Origin: Pelodera strongyloides
Lineage: Eukaryota; Nematoda; Chromadorea; Rhabditida; Rhabditidae
Assembly (NCBI GenBank): GCA_036852015.1
Contig: JAANDG010000137.1
Span: 1 to 64,000 of the forward strand
Direction of reading: 5' to 3'
DNA length: 64,000 bases
This document shows positions 45,814-58,614 of this stretch, in pieces. Made by a program: the position numbers and the translations under genes. Numbering within the stretch: the stretch's first letter is position 1; each line of letters starts with the position of its first letter. The notes under the pieces were generated by a model. The model searched no databases. It saw only the letters and a program-made list of their open reading frames with translations, and was not told the origin of the DNA.

Positions 45814-48800
45814 TTACAAGTCCACCTTGACAACATGGAATGACTGCTCGGCATCATTGATTTGAACCTGAAACAAAATATATACAAAGCTTATCTAGAA
45901 GCTGAGCACCTTGAACCTTGAATGCGCACACCCGGGCTGGCAGGACAGTGGGCTCACGGGCTCATAGGATGAAGCTAATGGGTTCGAAAACGAGCCGCGA
46001 CGACACCCATGTGTTCTCTCTTTCCGCATTTATCTCAAATATGTTTCCATAGATTACACCTATGAATAAAGAGTTTTATAATATAATACAATACGCACTA
46101 AAAAATGTCCAAACCGCGCAGCTCAATTTGAAATAGTATATTCTTGCGAAGGTCACTTACACATAATGGTGAGAAAATGATAACACCGCCGGACTCGGGT
46201 GAAACCATCGTAGAATGCCATTACCGTAATGCTCCATGACCAAAAAGACTATGGCACAAGACCTAGACAGCATGTAAACATACAAAACACACCTTTGTGG
46301 AACAGTGATCCAATGCCAACTTCAGCGAGCATCCATGACTGGCCATCTTTTCTTCATTCATCGTGCGGAACGCTTGCAAATTGGGCGACTCAACCGTAGG
46401 GATAATGGTCGATGAAAAGTCTGAATTTTAAAGTGAGCAAATGAAGAAATTTTGCTGGTTCTCGTAGAATAGAACAGCGCAAAGCGTCAACAGCTGCAAG
46501 TAAACAAGTAAACGAATAATAAATGACAAACAAAATTTAAACACTAAAACTACAGATTAATAAAAACGAAAACCCACTTCCATCCTTAATCTGACTCTTC
46601 GCGTACAGCCATTTGTCAAGGAAATATGCGGGCAGATTGTCCGAAGGCACAACCACGTTCTTCGCTCTGAAGCAATGCACAGAGATAACATGACCGATAT
46701 CGATAACAGTACAAGTTACACAAGCCCCGTACACAAAAGAACTACCTGCATATTATTAAAGCATAATCAATACAAACCACAAGTTAACATTGCTAATTAT
46801 CCCACCTGCAGAGTCCAAAGTAAAAGTTGACCATGTCCTCAGAGACAAGGCCGCACTCGGTTCCGTTGCGAGGGGCAAAAGCCAGATCCACGTAGATTGC
46901 CTTGCACAATTTTGGCAACATACGCACCGAGGAAGACGGGGGAGGCAGGTGCTGCCAGAAATTTGGAGCTGCTGGTCCTTTCTAGAAACAGAAAGAAATA
47001 AGAGAAGAATACACTCCCGCACTCCCGGTTAGTCCTTTGTGTTGTGAAGCGATTGATCATGCACATTAATTAATTAATTTAATTAAATCTTCCTTATATT
47101 CTCAATCTTAAACCACATACGCATTATACAAAAAGTTCGATTCATCAACGCAAACGGCAAATAGGACGGGAAAAAGACGCCTTCTCTCAAATTTTTTGTT
47201 CAGATTGAATTCAAATTTAAAAAAAAAGTAAGTGCTCACCTGTCCATTATACGGGTCGTCGTCCTCGACGTGTACGTTCTCGTTGTGGTTACCATCGTGG
47301 TGGCCATTCGTGTGCCCGGCTTCCGCAGCTCCCGCCTGGCGCTCATGCTCGTGCTCATGACCACCTTGTCCATGGAGGTGATTCTCCTCAGTGGGAGTCT
47401 GTCCGCTCAATTTGCGATCCACTTCCACTGATTCGGAGCTGATCGACTCAAGAACCTATGAAATTTATACATAATACAATCATGAAGAACGTAGATTAGT
47501 CAGGACCATGGCGCCCTGTGTAGGACACAAAAAAAGTATATAAGGAAATACTGCTATACAAGGCACAACAAGACACAGAACAACTATTCGAAGTCTTCAT
47601 GACATCCCATTTCACTTATTAATTTAGTGGTAAACACTAGCAATTATATTCAAGCCGGAGCCAGACGTGCCGCACATTCAATAGAGACAAAGAATGACAG
47701 ACTAACATAGTGAATAAAAAAGAAGAACACGCTCTAGGGTGGAAAATTGAGATTGATTCCTTTAATTCCTTAGTTAATTCCAAAAACAGGCCAGCGTATA
47801 ATAAAAGGTCACAATAGCTAGTTCCAATCATTAAGACAATTACAGTACTAAGGGTCAATCCAACAAACAGCAGACCCGAGACTAGAGACCCAGCCCGACC
47901 CGAGACCCGCAACATTCACTACCTTGTCAATAATAGGATCCGTCTCCTCAAACTTCATCTCCCTTTCAGTGTCCCCGTTTTGTTCGACTCTCAAGTTGCG
48001 GTGCTTGATCAGCTAAACAAGAAGGGCAGGGCGCTCAGAAATTTAGAATTTTTTCGTATTACACATAGTTCTTAGAGTGTATATCCGTCCGAAACTCTGC
48101 CGAAATTCTCAACACTATCAAAAGTAATGTGTAATTCAAATGTCAAGCACCACAACTTAAAGATCGATATCACATTATCACACGCATATTATTCAATTTT
48201 GGAAATACATCGCTACAAAACTAGCGGAAAGAGGAAGGCAATTTTCGTGTGGGTAAATGCAAGTTGTAGTTGGTCATAGTAACATAACATAATCCCCACA
48301 AACGAATCAAACAGGAGCATCTCAACAGGAGGTTATTCCAAACAATTTCATACAAGAATCCCCCAATCAATAAGCAATGGTGCCCGACAAGAAAAATGCT
48401 GGATCAGATTGAGAACAGCATAAATAGCACAAAAATCACAAGGACAATGGAGAAATTCCTAAAACAACAGGAAAACGGTAGTCCTGAGCGGAACCTACAA
48501 ATATAAAGCAAAATAAAAGGCACAAGAAGGAACTCACATCCTGGCTCAGCTTGCGTCCGACGGCGTTATCAACAATTTGTGTGGCAGCTTGATGAACATC
48601 GGTAGTATCAAACGGTTCGTTCAAAGGATGCGATTCAGCCTGAACGAAGAAATTAAGCAATTAACACAAATAATTTGCAAAGCAAGTCTACTAGCAAATT
48701 AGCGGTATCTACTACCTCAATATTCAGTTTAAAAAAAATGAAAATCGTGAAACATGAATAAATTTAGCCACCTAAATGGAGAGGCATGACTCGCTTAGGG

Positions 48801-51800
48801 CAGGAACAAGAAGCATGATGCACCATTGAGACAAGTTTTACGCAAATATACAAATTTGCAATACAGTACTACCGGAGATGCCCGCTCATTTTCTGGGGGC
48901 AAGCGGAATTGTAGTATATACGATAATAATACAATTCTCCCCTCCTCACCTGTCTGACACTATCCACGGTAGCCCCTTCCACAATGCTAGATGCAATAGT
49001 GGAAGCGAGTCCTGCAGTGAACGGAGATGAGCCGAGAGAGCCGAGCACGCCAAGCAGGTCCTCGGTGGCCTGCAAGCGAAGGAAATGAATGTGGAAGGGA
49101 TCACCGATGGAGGGAGGAGTAAAGGTAAGGAAGCCCTACCTATATTACAACCGACAAATAAAACCAATGCCGACATGGAGCGCATAAGTCAGTACTCAGC
49201 ACGCGAGCACATAACAAAGTCGTGAAAAGGAAGCTGCATAAAGCGATAGGCGATCGGTACTGAGTAATGACAATGTAAAAAAAAAAAGAGGCCACCGACC
49301 CACAGAAAAGTTTTCAATACTGGAAGCTTGCACATGTTCCTGTTATGTGCTTTGCACAGCAGGCAAATAACACCGTGGGCTCTTACGGCCACACCTCACC
49401 ATCAAATACACAAAACAAAAGTAAAAAAAAAAACTCCATTCGAGTAATATAAATTCGAATTGCTTACTTTGATGCTGTCCTTTCTGGCGACTTCATCTGG
49501 GCGATCTTCATGCGTAGTCTCCGAACGAGCTGCAGTGTCCTAAAACAGAGTAAACTACAAACTAGACTAACAAAGGTTATGTGATTTCCTGTGAGGAAGC
49601 AGTACATAACACAATCCAACCGCTTGGACACAGTTCACAGCAAAATCCACCCGGAAAGCAGAAAAAAAAACAATCCGCGCTACTGACGTTAGACATATTC
49701 AAATTAGTTCACCTATTACAAGGCGAGAGTAAGTAAATTGAGTTAGTATAAGCACAAGTTAATTACCAAGTCGTTAATTTTCATCGCGTCAAAACCAGCC
49801 GTTAGCGAGCCACACGTGGAATCGAGCTGAAATTAAATTGATGAATAACAATAGGGACTCAACTAAAAAAAAACAATAAACACACCTATAAATATCACTC
49901 GCGTCACTGTATGGTAAAATAAAAATCAAGCTGATCGGTGTTAAGTATTTATGAATGATCGGTGTTAAGTATTTATGAACACAAGGAAGAAGGAAACTTA
50001 GTTTCACTGTAGTGAACGCCGCGGGCTCGAAGACGCTTTTATAAGAGAAACCCCAAATCACACACACCGTTACCGTTTTCTAGATTTTTGAACCATGCAT
50101 ATGCAAATTCTGAGTATGCTGCATTCTGCCCTTCATTAGTTCAAACATCATAAATCACAAAACCAATCAAACTTCAGCCATTTCATGCAATAAACACAGT
50201 CGCACAACCACATGCATGAAAGAACCAACCACACAACCACACCATTCCCAAAACATAAAAGAATAACCATAAATCTAACCTCAGTTGCTGCTCCAGGTGC
50301 TTCAGATCCCTCGCGAGCTACTGGCGCGCTGTCCACAGTGCCGCCGCTCTCTCCCGCAATCACATCTTCCTTAGCTTCTTCTTCCTTTTCAACATGTTGC
50401 GATGGGTCAGTTCTAATTGTTTCGGCTGCAGCAACTACCGCAGAGGCCATAGCATCTCCACGCGCCGCCAAAATATCATCCAGTGGAGTTTCTTCTAGCG
50501 GACGAGTCGCTGCTAAAGCACTATCCACAGCCGTTTCCTCCTTAGCAGGTGATTCGGGTGTCACGTCTATCAGGGTGGGAGCTTCTGGTTCCTGAACCCC
50601 GGGAGGGGACCGAGGTCCCGGTGCAGATACATCAACCACTTCTGGGCCTGGTTCAGACTGGTGAGGCGATGCAAATGGAGAGTCGGTCAATTCAATCACG
50701 GGCCAATCCGACTTGGGCGTGCCGGGCACGATAGCAGCAGCGTTCTCGAGCCGTTCCACAGAATGTCTGTCATCCCTCTGTGAGTCGTGTACGAGGGCCT
50801 TCTCCTCCGAGTCGTCCAACGAGTGACGGTAGGCACGTTCAGCCGCATCCACCTGAGAAGACAACACAACACTAACAACAACAAAATAGTGGCAGCAAAA
50901 GAAAGAACAAAGGCATTCGGATATACTACTCAAACTCAGTTCACTGGTTCCAGCCCCATCCCATCCCCGCTGCACGCTTCACAACAACATATAATGAAAA
51001 CGTCCCGAACCGAAAAGATCGTCCGATTGTATGGCGCAACGCAAGAAACTCGAGTCCCGCGCACTTACAAACTTAAAAATACGTTGAAACGCAATCCAAA
51101 GACTACACAATTAAAGATGACGCTAGTTGTTCGAAAAGCGAGGCAACCAGACAACTCAGTGACGCTGAATAAAACTTGGTGCAATGCAAGTGAACGATAA
51201 CTGCAGATGTTGTGAACAACAAAAGTGAATAAAATAAGCAGCGCACTACCCACTACACAAGCAAAATATCACAGTAGCACACAAATGCCACAAAAACTAA
51301 TACAGGTGGACCACGAATGAATATGAATGGGACTATGGGACATACTGAAAACCCACACAATAAAACTGTACGGTCCGGGGCTTGAGGGGCGTTCTCGCGT
51401 TCTCATAAAACTACGTTCCATTATGTGCCATTGCTCGCATACCGCTTCACAAACCACGTATCATACCGCTTTAAAGTCTCGTATCAAGTATCAAGCCTAC
51501 CGTTCTCTGGCAGTCCTCCACCTTCTCGTTGACCTCCTTTCCAATCTGGTCAATGATCTTCTGTGCTTCCTGGTCGTCAGTGTCCATGCTCACTCGGCGC
51601 AGTCTCATCGGAGGCTCCCCAACATCCAAAAGACCCTCGTCATTTGGCTGCTCGGGTTCGAATTTCTCCTGGAAAAAACAATGGTTGAAAAGTGAAACAG
51701 GGCATAAATACTAGGATACGCGTAAGCGTAACTGGCGGTCTGTAGTTTAGGTAAGTGACCGCGACCGCGTATCACATCACTCAAATAATAAATTTGCAAT

Positions 51801-54800
51801 TGCCTGAGAGGTGTGATTCGTTCGTAAATTTTTGAATGAAACTTCGAAACAACAAAGGCGGTGAAGTTATCAAACAGGACAACAAAATATTAAATATAAC
51901 TAGTCCTAATAATATGCCCAATTCGAAAAACAACGTATGCCATCCTTACCTCTACCGGAGAAGGTTCCGGTGTGCGAGTGCCGTCGGCATCTGGCTGAGG
52001 CTCGGGCTGATCAGCTTGCGGCAGTTCAGGAGCGCTAGGCTCTGCGGGAACCTGTGGTGCCGGCACTATAGCTGCAGGTGGTGCAGAAGGAACCGCAGCA
52101 GGGGCAGCTGGCTTCGGTCCCTGGCCAGCAGCAGCAGGTTTCTGAATCGGCACAACATACACATCAAACAAGACCCACCCAGCAGATAAGAAATATGCAA
52201 ACTACTAAATGTTTCCTTTGTACATAATGTAAATAATGTTCCACTGTCCCAACAGGTATCTGCTAGATTCAGCAGAGGAGGTACGGTATCAAGTACCAAC
52301 AATCATAAAACACAAATAATTACCTTTGCGGGAGCGGCTCCGCCTCTGGCAGGAGTAGTCGGCTTGCTCGTAGCACGCGACAACATGGCGCCCTTCACTG
52401 GCGCACTGAATATGCAAGGAATAATAAACGGATCAAAAAAATTAACTGTTCTGGAGAAATCTTAATCTAGAAACCGATCATAAACTGCAGCTGATGGTGC
52501 ACAAATTAAGCAGCACGGCATATTAAATACGCAAATCTTTTCATCAGTACTTTACGAATACATACAATTAAAAAAGAACTACGAAAAACGTGCACAGTTA
52601 TCACTTTGAAGACAAAGTACACAATGAGGAGTTGAAAATAGAAGCTTAACAGTTAACAGTAGACTTCATTCTTAATACAACTGCATACCGCACAACTACG
52701 AACAATGGTAACGCTAACTCACTGAAACAATCAACTTATAACGCTACTCACATGGTCTTCTTGGTAAGTGGGGCAGAGGCTGGTGCAGGCCTAGCAGCTG
52801 GCAAGGCACGGCTACTCGCAGACGCCGCTCCAGTGGTACGCGCTGAACCTACGGCTGAAAAAATACGGGATAAGCACATAAAGAAGAAATATAAGCGCTG
52901 TTACGACCAGACAACAAATCGTTGCAAAAGCCACTCACAATTTTTAGAAGTAGCCGGCGGGCAGGGTTGCCGCTAAAAGAAACACAGCTACAAACCTGGT
53001 TTTGTAGCCGGCGCTCTAGTTGCCGCTGCTGGTCTTGCAGGCTTGGCAGGGGCAGCCGCGGTAGGTCGCGATGCACTTGGCGTTGGCCTGCTAAAAGAAA
53101 CACAGATGAAACAAACCCGGATAACCGGCATAAAGCGAGATAGGATGAGACAACGCAAACTATGTAGACCCAACAGCATGAAAAGCATGCCCATAAAGTG
53201 TCATCTGCCCATAAAGTGTCACCTTGATAGCACTACCCAAGCAACAAAACAAACCCAGATGTTGGTCGGGTGGATGGTCCTGTTGGTCTCACAGCAGCTG
53301 GTGCTGCAGGCGTGGCCGCCTGTCTTCGAAGTGCTGCCGCGTTCTCTCGACCGATCTGCCTAGCTTTCCTAAAAAAAATACTAATATCAAAATACCAAAA
53401 AAGCATAGCTCAGCTAACACAATCCACCTACTCTATGAATAAGTCAATACAAAACCATAAATATGTATTTTATCTTTGACATCGGCAACCTGTCCATATA
53501 AAGTATCATCAATGCTACTAGTTACCGAATACCCTTACATATCAACGTTAATGCTTTATAATATCACTTTTCGACCAGTCACACACTTAAAAAACTTAGA
53601 GCAAACAACTAAATAATGTTACGAAAAATCTTCACAACTAGTCCAACAATAACTCATCAAAAACCCAAAAAATAGTATCCAAACCCTACTCAATGGCCTT
53701 CTTTACAGGTGCTCCGCTGCGGTATTGCTTTGCCGAAACAATCGCCGCGTCAACGAAAGGGACGTGTTCCAGCTTGTGACACGCTTTGACGAGCTGCTCA
53801 TACGAGGCGTTTCCTAAAAATGAATGATATAAATAGTACATAATACACTTTTTCACTCCACCTACTGCTACCAAAATCTTGGCTCACGCACACACAATAT
53901 TTCGAACCACAAACATCACCCACAACGAGAAGGAACATTTCCTTAGAAATAGGTTAATAGATATATAGTATAGAACTAGAAAACGGATTGGATTAACCCA
54001 CCCGATGCATATCAATCATCTCGCAAGAATACTGGTAGCATCAAACAGATACAACATACAAAACTGCAGTCGCATTGTATAGGAAGGACGTGCGCCTCTA
54101 GCGACACAAGACACAAGTCTACGACACTTACAAGGAAGCCAGACGCTGTAAAAATTCACAAACAATAAAAAAATAACATACCTGAGTGAAGAATCCGCTT
54201 AATTGGTTCGTCGTCCTTAAACGGCGCGTACACAATGAGGGAAACCATAGTGGCTGCACGAGCAGCACTCAAGATCTAAAGAGGAAAAGTCAACCAACAC
54301 CTTAAAGCGAAATACCGGCCAGTTTTTAAAACGCACCGTGGACATCAGCACGCTTATGCAGCTTATGCAAATGAACATAAATTAGAATAAAATCGAGCTA
54401 AATTCGAGCAAATTTGAATAATTACGTAAACGTAAGAAGGCAGTTGTCCATTATACGTTTCAAAAACCGCCCAGTATTTCACTTTAAAAGGAAGTAAATA
54501 AACAAATCCGCCAATTTACAACTTCCGTCCAGTTACTCGGTTCTCCAACCAAATCGAACAGTCGCTCGAAATTCGAAATACAAAAGGGTTACACAACAAA
54601 ATAAGTGTCGGAGTATAAAACACTAAAATTTACAAAGCTACAGCTTAGCCTCCTATTTATAGAAAAAAAAATAAAGGAACCTTTGCTTCGTCTCCCGAAT
54701 CGATTGCCTTCTGTAGATTTTCAACATCTTTTGCTTCTCCGGATAGCACCCAAATATCCACCGATCCATTTCGCAGGCTCTAAAGATACTATTTGAATAT

Positions 54801-56312
54801 TTGAACAGGAATACACATACGAGAAAAGCAAAGTTATAAGTTGTAGAAACTTAACTATTGGAAAGTGATTTGGTTGCTCTTCAGCTCTTCACTTCAATGG
54901 GAAAGAAAGCCCGTTATAGAAACCACAGAAAGGGATATTCAAGTTCGAGCCCCCTTACTCAATATCGATCGATCACAATAACAAAGCACAAAACCACAGT
55001 TCACGTCACAGTCACGATAGCCGCGCCACACTTTCTCTGCCTCTCTGCTGCGCACGAAACAGAAATCAGCTTACCGCAAAGAGAACCTGGGGCTCAGGTT
55101 TTCGACCCTCAATAATCTTGGGCTGCAGCACGTGTGGGGCACTTTGATGCAGTTTCTGGAGAAGTTCGCCAGTGGCGCCAGACGGCTGTGATGAGACCTT
55201 CGGAAGATTAGCGACCACGGGAACATGACGCTGCAAAGCAAAGAATCTTAGTTACAAGCGTACATCAGATAGCAAATGAAGATCTCCCCGGCCGAAACCA
55301 AAACTCTGTATCAGTGCTTCCGCTACTGCTACCGACATGCTTCTTTCAAACATACAAATCTGCAATGCAAGAACCTCCGGAGAAGGTTCTCACCGCACGA
55401 CCGTTTTTCGTCCAGTTAAGCAACCACACGCAGGGCATAAACCTCGCCGGTGAGTCCGGAGGTGGTTCGCGTAATTTTCTCTATTCGTGATACGTTTCTA
55501 CTAAATTTCTCGCACCACCTCCGGGCTTCCCATACCTTATATGCTAATTCCGGAGGTGGTTCGGCCATGAACCCTCTAAATTTATGCAGTATTCTAATTC
55601 CGGTGGTGGTTCGCCGGTGAGCTAGTCAGCGGGCTAAGCGGGCTTAGGGTATGAACCACAGATTCTAATTCTAAATCAAAATGCTAAGAATAATCAAAGG
55701 ACTACAATAGAGCTTCTTGTTTGCAACACTTTTCTAGTCGAGCCATCTTATTATCATAAAAAATGACAAACAAAATAATAATAAATCTCAAATCTCACCC
55801 CATCCTGATTCAATGCCACTGCATTGGGAAGTGTCTTGGAAGAAACAGAGGACAGGACTGCACATTCCGGATCACGGAACAGTTTCAGCATATCGATAGG
55901 AGTCTCTCCGCCATCCAACAGTACATAACGGCCGTGGAAGTCCAGTAGAGCCGCCTCGGTCCCATTTTCTAGAAAAAAAAGGGAATAATATTTTTATTAA
56001 CCATATAATATATATCTTACTAATTTATCGACCAAGTGAATTGTAAATTTTATAAAGTCATTGTAAAACAAATGGCTACAATAGCAAGAAAACATTGCGA
56101 TAAGCAATATCCAGTGTTGAGTGTTTAATTCTATAGTCCAAATACGTCGTCCATACTATGAAAAGAAACAAGTCGAAAATAATAAAGCATAGCGTAATGA
56201 GAATCGCAAGTAAACCCGTAAACCGTAAAGATGGAAAACAAACAAAATACTAGAGCATACCAGTCAAAAAGATCCAGGCGCTCTCCTTCTCGCTCGCTGG
56301 CAGGTAGGCCAT
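45814..56312 (-). CDS. maph-1: MAP1-family microtubule-associated protein (maph-1/futsch type)
   Basis: 1042 aa. The N-terminal domain (1-205; LDFHGRYVLLDGG) resembles the MAP1/futsch lactamase-like region. The middle is Lys/Ala/Pro-rich, basic near 240-360 as in microtubule-binding linkers, then acidic (364-720), then His-rich (823-894). The C-terminus (about 915-1042; AIYVDLAFAP, KNVVVPSDN, STIIPTVES, SFHVVKVDL) matches the MAP1 light chain (VYLDLCYIP, YYVVSGND, VTLIPTHDS, FPACKIEL). It likely binds tubulin and actin. Exons: 56261-56312, 55799-55968, 55075-55230, 54681-54779, 54182-54275, 53690-53813, 53255-53368, 52996-53090, 52752-52854, 52324-52405, 51950-52141, 51501-51668, 50280-50852, 49767-49826, 49468-49539, 48950-49069, 48538-48639, 47923-48012, 47240-47455, 46806-46981, 46578-46666, 46293-46420, 45814-45867. 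All phases agree. The start may lie further upstream. Confidence 0.9.
49945..49980. repeat. Direct repeat in a MAP1 intron
   Basis: GATCGGTGTTAAGTATTTAT occurs twice with a short spacer, in the intron between exons 13 and 14. Confidence 0.7.
52939..52972 (-). other. Possible 34-nt poison exon in the MAP1 gene
   Basis: The segment is bounded by a good acceptor (TTTCTTTTAG) and donor (GTGAGT). Skipping it joins exons 52,996 and 52,752 in phase. Including it would bring in an in-frame TAA and shift the frame. The acceptor flank (CTAAAAGAAACACAG on the plus strand) duplicates that of the neighbouring exon at 53,090. Use of this exon is inferred only. Confidence 0.35.
53193..53222. repeat. Two-copy GCCCATAAAGTGTCA repeat
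   Basis: GCCCATAAAGTGTCA occurs twice, directly in tandem, in the MAP1 intron between exons 7 and 8. Confidence 0.7.
54302..54487. repeat. MITE family A copy in a MAP1 intron
   Basis: 186 bp. TTAAAGCGAAATACCGGCC and TTTTTAAAACGCACCG at the left pair with ACGTTTCAAAAACCG or its variant and TTTCACTTTAA at the right, with the shared GCTTATGCAA and CGAGCTAAATTCGAG core. It lies about 25 bp before the acceptor of exon 54,182-54,275. Confidence 0.85.
55370..55640. repeat. Scattered CCGGAGGTGGTTCG motifs in a MAP1 intron
   Basis: CCGGAGGTGGTTCG or close variants occur at about 55,457, 55,551 and 55,600, with the complement CACCACCTCCGG at about 55,515 and GAACCTCCGGAGAAGGTTC at about 55,372. Some are followed by CGGTGAGC/T. 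This is a degenerate local repeat cluster with both orientations. Confidence 0.5.
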
Positions 56313-58614
56313 TGTCACCCTTGGTTCCTACCAGTTATTATGTGAGAAACACCTGCAAACAATCAAATTGAACTGGGAGCTGGGTCTAAAAGCGTAACAA
56401 ACGAACAAACATAGCAAAGGGGACACATCGAAGTTAACATACAATGAAAATCAGTAAAAAAGTAAGCTAACAATAAGCAGACAAGGTAAAAAGATTTGAA
56501 CACTTCTCCACTTTGCCAGTTACCAATTGCCAAATGACAATAAAACAGGAATTTTCAAACTTTTTGACTTTTGGTTCGTTTCCCTGGAGGGATTAGAGAG
56601 AAGAGAGGGCTCAGACCTAGACAGATACACAAATATCAACTTCGGCTTTTGCTTCGTTTTCGAAACAAACAATAGTTAGTTAGTAAACAGGGAATATAAA
56701 AAAACATGGGATTGTGTAGGAAATAAAATGCTCAATCTGATTATTTGTCTTATGGTTCTGGGTCTTCGTTATCCAACAACAAACTGAACAAACAAAATTC
56801 GATATAAAATAAAAAGTATTTCACCCTGGAAACGCTTTCTCTCAAAAAACATTCAAGCAAGACGAATCCAATAAGGTTGCAATTGTTTGTGTACACAGCC
56901 CCACAGGCGCCAGAGTATTGGGAATTAAAATTAGGAACAGGAACTGGGAGTAGGAATCTAGAGGAATACATCAATTCGAGGAAATATATAACATTCAAGT
57001 ATATGCCACATCCAGAGAGAAGCAATTATTCGGTTAGCTTTAGGTGGGAAATTAGGAAACAGTCCACGCACCATGCACCCACAAAAAGGAGATCATTACG
57101 GACGATACAAAATTACGGATAGGGAGAGTGAACGTACGAAACTATTATATTACTACCCACTACCCACTACCCACGCTCATCTCGTACAGTGAGATGTGAG
57201 CACTCGCACCTCGCACTCGTTTCCATTTTGTGATAAATGTGACACAAAACGTTTCTGACCCAACGCAAGAGAATGCGAATCATTAAGATAAATGCAGTTC
57301 TATGGGGTGATTAATCCCATTGAATTATTGAATTATGAGTCTTTTGAAGACGCTATTACGCGTTTTTTTTTATTCTCTCGCGGCAATACGGCAGTATACT
57401 CTGCTCTTTCTAAGAGCACAAAACATTACATAAACTATGCTAGACTATATCAGCTCAAGCTCAAGAACGATTCCATTAAGGAAACCCGAAACCTAAATGA
57501 AGAGCGGGAGAAGGGTGAAAATGCGGGGAATGCGAATGATAAACAACATTTCCGAACTCATATATCATCTCGCAAATGACAAACAAATCTCTCTTTCAGA
57601 GTCTGATCATTAATCAGCAGATATCCACAAGAATGAATCATATCTGCATATCCTGCATAATTCATACAGCAAGAATTAGAAGTGAACTATATAGAACAAT
57701 AGAACACTTATAAAGATTACATGTAAATGATTAAAAGATCAACGGGAACTTCAGAAGGATTAAGACATGGTATTTTCAGCTAAGTTCTTACAACGAAACC
57801 AAACTACGAAATCGTAATCATACTGGATACGCTATATTGTGTTTGCACCTCCCAATGTAAAAAAGAGAACGCCACGATCAACAAACCACCTTGTTTACAC
57901 CTAAATCGAATCGCCAAAAATGCCGTGTTCTATTTTTTTTTTTTGCTTTCATATCTCACGCGCCCTTTCTCCTATAGTCTAATAAACATTTCAAATACAT
58001 TTTAAACAGTCTAGGAAAACACAAAAAGAAATATATTTAAAAACTATAAATTAAGAAAAAATCACGTAAATAACGTTCGAAGTAATTTACAAAATGTATT
58101 TGTGGCTCAGTGCTGGGTTTCACAATACAGACCCAAAAAGTGACTCACACATGCCACTCTCACTAATGTCTTTCAGATGGAAAAGCGATCCCTTTATGTG
58201 TCACAACAAAACAAAACGGATGCTGGCGTTCCGAGTTCCGTTCCCTTGGTAACATATACAAAAAAGATGTTAATACAGAATAATTTTTCCTCTAGATCTA
58301 AATATAGCTTCTTTTGTACACGTACATCCACTACTAAAGGAATTTGTACATAATAGGGGCTACCGGGCTACCTTGTAAAATTAGTAAATAAAATGCATAA
58401 TATGGAAAACTCAAACTCAAAATCAGGTAAATAAAACCTTAAAGAGCCGTGTATACAATCCGTGCGGATGTCGATCAATAGACACAATGGAAATCTAAGA
58501 GTGTAAGAGACCGCGTGAGAAAATTTGAGATAAGCACAACAACCGAGAGGGAAGAGAAGTTGAGAAACCGCCGCAAACCCCCCCAAAAAATAGGAAAAAG
58601 AACCACGTCCTTAC

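Noticed and set aside
50212..50595. 127-codon plus-strand frame opposite the MAP1 acidic exon
   Set aside because: A shadow of the minus-strand exon 50,280-50,852, which has matching splice sites and phase.
57292..57579. 95-codon plus-strand frame
   Set aside because: AT-rich composition, no acceptor or leader site, no recognisable domain and opposite to all gene models.
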